DNA from: Actinomycetota bacterium
Lineage (GTDB): Bacteria; Actinomycetota; Acidimicrobiia; Acidimicrobiales; JAFATL01
NCBI GenBank assembly: GCA_019243975.1
Contig: JAFATL010000145.1
Span: forward strand, 1 to 8,313
Direction of reading: 5' to 3'
Length of the DNA stretch: 8,313 nt
Shown: one piece after another, positions 1 to 5,082 of the stretch
Position numbering within the stretch: the first letter of the stretch is position 1
Layout: each line of letters opens with the position of its first letter
Notes under the pieces: model-generated
The model's database searches: none
What the model was told of the DNA's origin: nothing
What the model saw: only the letters and a program-made list of their open reading frames with translations
Translations under genes and position numbers: made by a program

Positions 1-1
1 C

Positions 2-175
2 GAGCAGACGATCGTGGCCCAGGTGCCGACGTCGGAGATCATGCGCTACGCCATCGACCTGCGGTCGCTCACCGGCGGCCGGGGCCGCTTCCGCGCCCGC
101 CACGACCACTACGACGCCCTGCCCCAACACCTCTACAAGTCGGTCGCCAAGGCCGAAGAGGCAGCGTCCAAGTAG
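2..175 (+). CDS. Elongation factor G-like protein (EF-G2 type), C-terminal fragment
   Basis: Only the last 57 codons and the TAG stop are present; the gene runs in from the left edge. The visible residues are the end of domain V of an EF-G-type translational GTPase. They include a VPTSEIMRYAIDLRSLTGGRG stretch, which matches the family's conserved VP-x-x-E-x-x-x-YA-x-DLRS-x-T-x-GR segment, followed by an HDHYD box. Canonical EF-G carries the full GTPase at its N-terminus and drives ribosome translocation. The R-F-R-A-R-H-D-H-Y-D ending resembles the second, EF-G-like paralogue common in actinobacteria (EF-G2), whose role is poorly defined, more than housekeeping fusA. That paralogue assignment is inference, because the GTPase domain is outside the window. 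A hairpin begins at the last base of the stop codon and probably ends the transcript. Confidence 0.88.
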   Translation, partial: EQTIVAQVPTSEIMRYAIDLRSLTGGRGRFRARHDHYDALPQHLYKSVAKAEEAASK

Positions 176-207
176 CGATCGCGCCTCGCCGTCTGCGGCG
201 AGATCGC
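175..207. terminator. Bidirectional hairpin between convergent genes
   Basis: A 7-bp perfect stem, CTCGCCG (185-191) and CGGCGAG (196-202), closes a TCTG loop. An outer 5-bp stem, GCGAT (175-179) with ATCGC (203-207), extends it across a five-base bulge at 180-184. It fills nearly all of the 42-base gap between the EF-G-like stop (173-175) and the stop of the leftward membrane-protein gene (218-220), so it could end transcripts from both sides. There is no T-run on either side, so this would be the U-tract-less type often seen in high-GC actinobacteria. The structure is seen; the terminator role is inferred. Confidence 0.6.
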
Positions 208-217
208 CTCCTGAAGC

Positions 218-703
218 TCAGAGGTTGGCCCAGTCCTCGGGGTTGTCCTCGGTGAAGAACTCGACGACGTGGCCGTCGCGGCCGTCGACCAGCACGAGGC
301 CACGGGTCCTCGGCGGGTTCTCGGCGCTGTAGAGGAGGATGCGCCAGGTCGGCACGCTGAGGAGGCCCCGCCAGCCGAGCTGGGCCGAGGCGTGGCCGAT
401 CGGGAAACCGACCTGCTTCGACGCCGCCGCCAGTGCATCGGTCTCGCGCACGGCGAGGTGCCAGCCCGCCCGCAGGTGGTAGAGGCCGACGAGGAGCAGG
501 CCGATGGCGAGGGCGACGAAGCCGCGGTTGACGAGGACGCCGCCGTCGCCGCGGGTCAGCCACAGCACGAAGAACCCGACGGCAGCCGCCAGGTAGATGG
601 CAGCCGGGATCCGTCGCCGGTTGATGTCGGGGAACGTGTAGGGCCCGACGTACGCGCTGACGTCGAGGTCTTCGGGAAGCTCGTCGGTGTGTTCGTCGGT
701 CAT
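218..703 (-). CDS. Small two-helix membrane protein of unknown function (161 aa)
   Basis: I do not recognise this family. The N-terminal ~28 residues are acidic and soluble. They are followed by an N-R-R-R cluster and a hydrophobic segment at about 32-50, a short loop (51-60), and a second hydrophobic segment at about 61-78. The remaining ~80 residues are soluble and end in an aromatic/acidic tail (VVEFFTEDNPEDW). The positive-inside rule puts both ends in the cytoplasm: N-R-R-R lies before helix 1, and H-L-R-A-G-W and V-R-E follow helix 2. The C-terminal part has short alternating strands (GLVLVDGRDGHVVEFF), suggesting a small beta-rich cytoplasmic domain. No catalytic motif is visible. The ATG at 701-703 has no Shine-Dalgarno sequence. 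The gene diverges from the flavin oxidoreductase with only 11 bases between start codons, and converges on the EF-G-like gene. Reading frame, composition and length support a real gene. Confidence 0.8.
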   Translation of the reverse strand: MTDEHTDELPEDLDVSAYVGPYTFPDINRRRIPAAIYLAAAVGFFVLWLTRGDGGVLVNRGFVALAIGLLLVGLYHLRAGWHLAVRETDALAAASKQVGFPIGHASAQLGWRGLLSVPTWRILLYSAENPPRTRGLVLVDGRDGHVVEFFTEDNPEDWANL

Positions 704-708
704 AGGCT
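703..708 (+). promoter_or_regulatory. Candidate -10 hexamer TAGGCT for leaderless oxidoreductase mRNA
   Basis: TAGGCT fits the actinobacterial -10 pattern TANNNT and ends exactly six bases before the GTG at 715. Transcription would therefore begin at or next to the start codon. No -35 box with TTG is visible 16-19 bases upstream, and there is no Shine-Dalgarno sequence. The first base overlaps the start codon of the divergent membrane-protein gene. The same six-base geometry occurs before two other genes in the window. Confidence 0.45.
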
Positions 709-714
709 GCGACG

Positions 715-2016
715 GTGACCGTAGTGCACGACCCGCTGCGCATCGGCTCGCTGACGGTGCGCAACCGGCTGTACCGGGCGCCCGTGCTCGAGGGCGCCGG
801 CAGCGGCCCGGATGCGGCCGAGGCCTACGTGAAGGCGTTCGCGCCCAACGCCAAGGCGGGCGTGGGCCTGGTCATCCAGGGCAGCGCGTGCATCTTCGAG
901 GAGGGGCGCACGTCGCCGGGCATGACGCTCGTGAACACGCGCCAGCGCGTGCTGGAGCTGCGACCGGTGCCCGACGCCGTTCACCTGCACGGCGGGTCGA
1001 TCCTGCTGCAGGCCGGTCACGGCGGGATCTACTCGATGGAGGCGTGGCACGAGCCCTACGCGTCGCAGCGGTCGGGGCCGATCCTCGCGGTGTCGCCCCT
1101 CCCCCGCCTGATTCGCGCTGCGTTCATCGGCGTGCCCATCCACGTGATGACCACCGACGAAGTGCACGCCATGGTGACCCGCTACGGCGAGGTGGCGGCG
1201 TGGGCCCGGGAGGCGGGGTACGACGGGTTCCAGCTGGCGTCGGCCAACGCCAAGCTGCTCGACCAGTTCCTTTCGCCCTTCTACAACAAGCGGACGGACG
1301 AGTTCGGCGGGTCGCTGGAGAAGCGAGCTCATGTGCTGCGGCTCATCCGTGCATCCGTGGCCGAGCGGGCCGGTGCCGACTTCCCGTGCTTGGTGAAGCT
1401 GCCGGCCGAAAAAGCGCCGCCGTTCACACCGCGCTCGACGGCGGAGGAAGTCGTGCGACTGGCGAAGCTGTGCGAGGAGTGGGGCTACGACGCGGTGACG
1501 CCAGTGGAGGTGTCGGTGCTCCCTGACACCACGCTCAGCCGCGGGGGCGTGCCCGCGCAGCTGTGGAGGAACAACGCAATCACGACGCGCTTCCGGGCGG
1601 CCGCACCGTCCCGGTTCCGGCGGGCGGTGCTCACGGCCGGCTACGTCCTGGGCGGGAAGCAGCACCCGTTCACGCCCGTGTGGAATCGCCACCTGTTCCG
1701 CGAGGTGAAGACGCACGTCGGCATCCCGGTGTTCGCGGTTGGCGGCATCCGCACGGCCGACGAGGTGGCGTCGATCCTCGGCAACGACGAGGCCGACATG
1801 GTCGGCATCGGCCGACCGTTCTACGCCGAGCCCGACTTGCCGCAGCGCATCCTCGGGGGCAGCCGCGAGCCGGTGCTGTGCCGCAACTCCAACCACTGCG
1901 TGCCCCCGCAGATGCTCGGCATGAAGGGCGTTTGCTACAACCCCGACGTGAAGAAGGAGAAGGCGGCGCGCGCTACGACGGCGGGAGCAGGTGCGACGCC
2001 AGGAACTCCTGGCTGA
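715..2016 (+). CDS. NADH:flavin oxidoreductase, Old Yellow Enzyme family, atypical active site
   Basis: A 433-residue single-domain TIM barrel of the FMN-dependent OYE family, which uses NAD(P)H to reduce activated C=C bonds; the substrate here is unknown. Family marks in order are PLRIGSLTVRNR (7-18, the first barrel strand), Q99 in LLQAGHGG, AGYDG-F-Q-L (168-174), the signature QFLSPFYNKRTDEFGGSLEK (184-203), AVGGIRTADE (341-350) and the phosphate-binding D-M-V-G-I-G-R-P (361-368). Two residues differ from classical OYEs. In A-S-A-N-A-K (175-180) the position of OYE1 His191 is Ala175 and that of proton donor Tyr196 is Lys180, while the Asn194 equivalent is kept as Asn178. Near the end, C389, C395 and C407 resemble a broken 4Fe-4S motif. 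The tail past 415 is low-complexity and overlaps the convergent hydrolase gene. The GTG start at 715 is preferred because the PLRIGSL strand begins close behind it and a -10-like box sits six bases upstream; GTG at 724 is an alternative. Confidence 0.9.
   Translation: MTVVHDPLRIGSLTVRNRLYRAPVLEGAGSGPDAAEAYVKAFAPNAKAGVGLVIQGSACIFEEGRTSPGMTLVNTRQRVLELRPVPDAVHLHGGSILLQAGHGGIYSMEAWHEPYASQRSGPILAVSPLPRLIRAAFIGVPIHVMTTDEVHAMVTRYGEVAAWAREAGYDGFQLASANAKLLDQFLSPFYNKRTDEFGGSLEKRAHVLRLIRASVAERAGADFPCLVKLPAEKAPPFTPRSTAEEVVRLAKLCEEWGYDAVTPVEVSVLPDTTLSRGGVPAQLWRNNAITTRFRAAAPSRFRRAVLTAGYVLGGKQHPFTPVWNRHLFREVKTHVGIPVFAVGGIRTADEVASILGNDEADMVGIGRPFYAEPDLPQRILGGSREPVLCRNSNHCVPPQMLGMKGVCYNPDVKKEKAARATTAGAGATPGTPG
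718..723 (-). promoter_or_regulatory. Possible -10 hexamer TACGGT for the divergent membrane-protein gene
   Basis: On the - strand, TACGGT (TANNNT pattern) ends 14 bases before the ATG at 703, predicting a leader of about 7-8 bases without a ribosome binding site. It lies inside codons 2 and 3 of the oppositely oriented oxidoreductase gene. The spacing is less convincing than for the other candidates, and a chance match is possible. Confidence 0.22.
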
Positions 2017-2692
2017 CGTTGAACTCCTCGGGCGGCACCGCTGAGTGGGCGCCCGGGTTGGCGTGCAAGCGCTTGTCGCGGGTGCCCAGGGCGTCGAACA
2101 GCTCGGCCACGGCCGGCCGCGGGATCAGCTCATCCTCGAGCTGCTGCAGGAACAGCACCGGGCAGGTGATCTTGGCGGCGTCGGCAGCCAACCGGTCGGC
2201 GGTGGCACCGAAGGCACCCATCAGCCCGAGCACCGCCACCTGCACCTGTGGCTCAGAGGCGACGAACGGCAGGCCGAAGATCGTCCCCATGGACAGGCCC
2301 CAGTAGCCGAGGCGGCCCTTGCCCACCTCGGGCAGCGCCTGCACCGCCGCGAGCGTCGCCTTCCAGTCGGCGACCATGTCGTCGGTGGTGGACGCGTTCC
2401 ACCAATCGGCCACGTTGCTCAGATCCTTGGTATCACCACGGTCGCCGTGCATCGGGCCGTCGATGGCGGCGGCGGCGATGCCGTTGCGCCGCACCAAGCG
2501 ACGGGCGAGCGCGAGCACGTACTCGGTGCGCTTGTGCAGGCTGCCACCATGGCCGATGAGCACGAGCGGCCGTGTGCCCTCAGCATCCTCAGGGGTCCAG
2601 ACAATGCCCGGCACCAAGCGGTCCTCGACCTTGAGGTCGAACCGGCGCTCGACGACTCCCTTGCCCACCAGCGGTTCAGCGATGAAGTCCAT
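1973..2692 (-). CDS. Cytoplasmic alpha/beta hydrolase (dienelactone hydrolase-like)
   Basis: This 239-residue protein has a complete alpha/beta-hydrolase core and no signal peptide or membrane segment. The oxyanion-side motif is I-G-H-G-G (46-50). The nucleophile elbow is G-L-S-M-G with Ser134. The acid is probably Asp187 in Q-L-E-D-E-L-I-P, and the base is His216 in N-P-G-A-H-S-A. Strand order and size match the dienelactone hydrolase/acetyl-xylan-esterase-like branch, whose members cut ester or lactone bonds; the substrate cannot be read from sequence. It follows the secreted CocE-type gene after only 10 bases, so co-transcription is likely. A TANNNT box ending seven bases before the ATG also allows a separate leaderless transcript. 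There is no Shine-Dalgarno sequence. Its last 14 codons and stop overlap the 3' end of the convergent oxidoreductase gene by 44 bases. Confidence 0.88.
   Translation of the reverse strand: MDFIAEPLVGKGVVERRFDLKVEDRLVPGIVWTPEDAEGTRPLVLIGHGGSLHKRTEYVLALARRLVRRNGIAAAAIDGPMHGDRGDTKDLSNVADWWNASTTDDMVADWKATLAAVQALPEVGKGRLGYWGLSMGTIFGLPFVASEPQVQVAVLGLMGAFGATADRLAADAAKITCPVLFLQQLEDELIPRPAVAELFDALGTRDKRLHANPGAHSAVPPEEFNVSQEFLASHLLPPS
1998..2013. terminator. Inverted repeat in the overlapping 3' ends of two convergent genes
   Basis: GCCAGGA (1998-2004) and TCCTGGC (2007-2013) are perfect reverse complements separated by two bases. In RNA this gives a 6-bp stem with a four-base loop. The repeat lies inside both coding sequences: it directly abuts the oxidoreductase stop (2014-2016) and covers codons near the end of the hydrolase gene. 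No T-run follows on either strand. It could slow or end transcription from both directions, but a chance inverted repeat in coding DNA is not excluded. Confidence 0.4.
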
Positions 2693-2699
2693 GCCGCGA

Positions 2700-2705
2700 A
2701 CGCTA
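2700..2705 (-). promoter_or_regulatory. Possible internal -10 hexamer TAGCGT before the cytoplasmic hydrolase
   Basis: On the - strand, TAGCGT begins with the TAG stop codon of the upstream CocE-type gene and ends seven bases before the hydrolase ATG (2690-2692). The position would allow a leaderless transcript of the last operon gene. No -35 box is evident. Part of the match is imposed by the stop codon, so the evidence is weaker than for the sites before thrS and the metallopeptidase. Confidence 0.28.
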
Positions 2706-4538
2706 CCGAGGGACGAGCGCCGGCGCGATGTAGTCGGGGTTCTTCGGCGGCGTCTGGAAGATCAGCGCACTCTCGTGCTGCTTGTCGGTGAGGATCTCGA
2801 CGGGCTGCACGACGCCCGACGGCTCCGACGGGCCGTGGAAGAGCGGCTCGGGGATGGTTACGGGCTGATCGTCGATCTGGCTGAGGCCCTGGTTGACGAT
2901 GAGCGAACCGGCGATCGTGAGGCGCAGACGGCCGCCCGCCGGGATCACGATGTCGGTCGGCTGGAACCGCAACGTCAGCTCGAACGGGGTACCAGTGGGG
3001 GCAGGGCTGCCGTGGGCCTGCATGAACCGGCCATCGGTGAACGGGTCGCGGTGCTGCGCCGATCGAAGCGCGTACGTGGACCCGGTGACGATTGGCTTGC
3101 CGGACGCGTCGAACGCATCGAGGCGGGCCGCCACGTGACTGTCGGGCAACGTCAACTTGAGCCAGAGGTTCAACTGCGCGGCGCCGGTCAGCTCCAGCGG
3201 CTGCTTGAGCCTTCCGGTGTCGAACGTGGCAGTGGTGCCGGGCACGCTGCCCTGGGTCGTCTCGAACCCCGCCTCGAGATAGGTGGTCGACCCGCCCAGC
3301 TGGTTGGGCTTGGCCCCAAGGACGCCAGCGGCCAGAGGCAGGGTGGCGGTCGGACCGCCGGTGTCGCGCGGCCAGTCGGGAACCACCCGCCACTTGCTGT
3401 CGGTGCCCTGCACCTGCGCGGTGCCCCAGGTCGACACGCCGCCGTCGATGCCCTTGAGGTAGTGGTCGAACCAGGCGATCTCCATGTTGAGGAAGTCGGC
3501 CCGCCGCTGATACACGGCGGGACCGCGTGCGTTCGATGACGGCGACTCGTGGCCGAACTCCCCGAAGATGCCGAACTTCGGCGTCGCCGCCGGCAGCCGG
3601 TCGAACAAGCCGATCTGCACGATCGGTGGCACGCCGTGGTACGGCACGTTGTCGGCATGCCCGTGGAAGGTGAACACGGCCGCCTTGATGTTGCCGACGC
3701 TGCCGCGCAGCTCACGGTCCTGGAAGTAGGGCGTGAAGTCACCGCTGTGGTCCATCCCGGCCGCGATGTGCTCGGGGTAGCACTGCGGCTTCTGGCTGTA
3801 CTGCTCGACGTACTGCGCGGGCTGACCGTTCTCGGTGCCCGGCGGCAGCGACGTGGTCGTCATGTACTGGCCGTAATAGAGCTGCGGGATCAGCATCGAC
3901 TCGACGCCGTCGAACGTCCAGGCCGACTCGTAGAGGCTGACGGCCGGCGCGCCCGCCAGCACCGCCTTGAGGTACTGCGTCTTGGCCGGGTTGCCGCGCG
4001 CCGCCGCGTTGAGGATGGTGCCACCGGGATAGGACACGCCGTACCCACCCACCACGCCGTTGCCCCACGACGAGCCATGGGCACCCTTGCCCGCCACCCA
4101 CTCGATCGCCTGGGCGCCGTCGTTGGCTTCGGTCTGGCTGTACATCTGGATGCAGCCCGTCGACATGCCGGTGCCGCGCACGTGCAGCTGGCTGTACGCG
4201 TAGCCGCGGGTGACCATCGCGTCGCGAGTCGACTGCGACTCGAGCGTGCCCTCCTGTACGTAGGGCGTGATCACGAGGATGGTCGGGATCTTGGCCGGCG
4301 GGACGTTGCCGTTCTTGGCGGCCGGCAACCAGGTCTCGACGAACAGCTTCGTGCCGTCCGGAGCCGTCAGGTAGTGCTTGTCGGTCGTCGGGTTGATGCC
4401 GTACAGGGCCGGTGAGCTGAGCGGCACCACGAACGGCCGCGGGGCCCTGGTTCGCAGGCCTCGGTTGGCTGCCCTGGCCGCGACCGTCGGGATCAGCAGC
4501 ACGGCGCTGAGCGCGAGCAGGACCCCCCGTCTGAGCAT
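2703..4538 (-). CDS. Secreted CocE/NonD-family alpha/beta hydrolase
   Basis: This 611-residue protein fits the X-Pro dipeptidyl-peptidase (S15)/CocE family, whose members cleave acyl esters or proline-containing peptides. Residues 1-23 form a Sec-type signal peptide: R3-R4, a hydrophobic core LLALSAVLL and an A-R-A site before A24, so the protein is exported. A typical opening segment follows (YLTAPDGTKLFVETWLP, 56-72), then the V-R-G-T-G-M-S-T-G loop (120-128). The nucleophile elbow is G-Y-G-V-S-Y-P-G with Ser169, the acid is Asp296 in H-G-H-A-D-N-V, and the base is His330 in E-F-G-H-E-S. Residues about 355-590 have the beta-rich pattern of the C-terminal jelly-roll domain. The Asp that usually precedes V-R-G is His119. 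The ATG has no clear Shine-Dalgarno sequence, only an A-rich run. It lies 34 bases after the HIT gene and 10 before the smaller hydrolase. Ester hydrolase is more likely than peptidase, but the substrate is unknown. Confidence 0.9.
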   Translation of the reverse strand: MLRRGVLLALSAVLLIPTVAARAANRGLRTRAPRPFVVPLSSPALYGINPTTDKHYLTAPDGTKLFVETWLPAAKNGNVPPAKIPTILVITPYVQEGTLESQSTRDAMVTRGYAYSQLHVRGTGMSTGCIQMYSQTEANDGAQAIEWVAGKGAHGSSWGNGVVGGYGVSYPGGTILNAAARGNPAKTQYLKAVLAGAPAVSLYESAWTFDGVESMLIPQLYYGQYMTTTSLPPGTENGQPAQYVEQYSQKPQCYPEHIAAGMDHSGDFTPYFQDRELRGSVGNIKAAVFTFHGHADNVPYHGVPPIVQIGLFDRLPAATPKFGIFGEFGHESPSSNARGPAVYQRRADFLNMEIAWFDHYLKGIDGGVSTWGTAQVQGTDSKWRVVPDWPRDTGGPTATLPLAAGVLGAKPNQLGGSTTYLEAGFETTQGSVPGTTATFDTGRLKQPLELTGAAQLNLWLKLTLPDSHVAARLDAFDASGKPIVTGSTYALRSAQHRDPFTDGRFMQAHGSPAPTGTPFELTLRFQPTDIVIPAGGRLRLTIAGSLIVNQGLSQIDDQPVTIPEPLFHGPSEPSGVVQPVEILTDKQHESALIFQTPPKNPDYIAPALVPR

Positions 4539-4554
4539 TTTGTTCGTTTCGACG

Positions 4555-4565
4555 CCCGAGTCGGG
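4555..4565. other. Short perfect palindrome in the HIT-cocE gap
   Basis: CCCGA (4555-4559) and TCGGG (4561-4565) flank a single G in the 34-base gap between the HIT stop and the CocE-type start. The one-base centre is too tight for the full RNA hairpin. It could be a small dimeric-protein binding half-site pair, a weak attenuator or chance. No promoter hexamer at leaderless spacing is visible for the CocE-type gene. Confidence 0.2.
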
Positions 4566-4572
4566 AGTTCCT

Positions 4573-5082
4573 CTACCCGTGGGGCCACGCGGCGCGAAGC
4601 TTGCGCCACGTGGCGGAAAGGGTCTCGGGCATGACGCGGGTCTCGGCGACGGTCGTCATGAAGTTGGTGTCACCGGCCCACCGCGGCAGGGCGTGCACGT
4701 GGAAGTGGCCGGGGATGCCGGCACCGGCGCCACGGCCGATGTTGGCGCCCACGTTGATGCCCTCGGGCTGGTAGGCCGACTTGAGGGCGCGCACGGCGTC
4801 GGTGACAGCCGCCCACAGGGCGGCTGACTCCTCGGCGTCGAGGTGCTCGAGGTCGCTGCCGTGGCGAATGGGCAGCACCAGCGCGTGGCCGCTCGTGTAC
4901 GGGTACGCGTTGAGAATCACCGCGACTCGCTCGCCCCGCCACACCACGAATGTCTCCTCGTCGGGCGCGCCGCTGGCGAGGATGCGGCAGAAGACGCAGC
5001 CGTCGTGCTCTCCCCGGTCGTCGTTGGTCACGCCCTCGATGTACTCGCTGCGCCACCCCGCCCACAGGCGGTCCAGCGTCAC
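4573..5082 (-). CDS. HIT-family Ap4A phosphorylase/hydrolase-like protein
   Basis: This 169-residue protein belongs to the histidine-triad nucleotide-binding superfamily. The signature is H-F-H-V-H (126-130), in which the middle His128 would be the nucleotidylated catalytic residue. Other family marks are the G-C-V-F-C pair (C29, C32), NAYPYTSGHALVLPIRH (58-74), in which the fold contacts the nucleotide, and N-I-G-R-G-A-G-A-G-I-P-G (114-125). Length and the N-terminal arm with R-S-E-Y-I match the actinobacterial Ap4A phosphorylase group typified by Mycobacterium tuberculosis Rv2613c, which also follows thrS. That group degrades diadenosine tetraphosphate; whether this enzyme is a phosphorylase or a hydrolase is inferred. 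The GTG start overlaps the thrS stop in a GTGA junction, so translation is probably coupled. A weak GGGAAG purine run lies just upstream, inside the thrS end. Confidence 0.9.
   Translation of the reverse strand: MTLDRLWAGWRSEYIEGVTNDDRGEHDGCVFCRILASGAPDEETFVVWRGERVAVILNAYPYTSGHALVLPIRHGSDLEHLDAEESAALWAAVTDAVRALKSAYQPEGINVGANIGRGAGAGIPGHFHVHALPRWAGDTNFMTTVAETRVMPETLSATWRKLRAAWPHG

Noticed and set aside
724..726. Alternative GTG start for the oxidoreductase at codon 4
   Set aside because: It is possible, but the GTG at 715 has the better position relative to the TAGGCT box and keeps the usual few residues before the first barrel strand.
69..764. A 231-codon - strand frame over the membrane-protein gene
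   Set aside because: It is extremely Arg/Pro-rich, a typical out-of-frame reading of high-GC DNA, and overlaps the EF-G-like gene and its hairpin.
700..1896. A 398-codon open frame on the - strand across the oxidoreductase
   Set aside because: The oxidoreductase on the + strand has clear family motifs; this frame is an Arg/His-rich shadow without recognisable features.
2045..3539. Overlapping + strand frames of 248 and 406 codons across the two hydrolases
   Set aside because: Both are opposite to genes with complete catalytic triads, and their translations show no motif or plausible fold.
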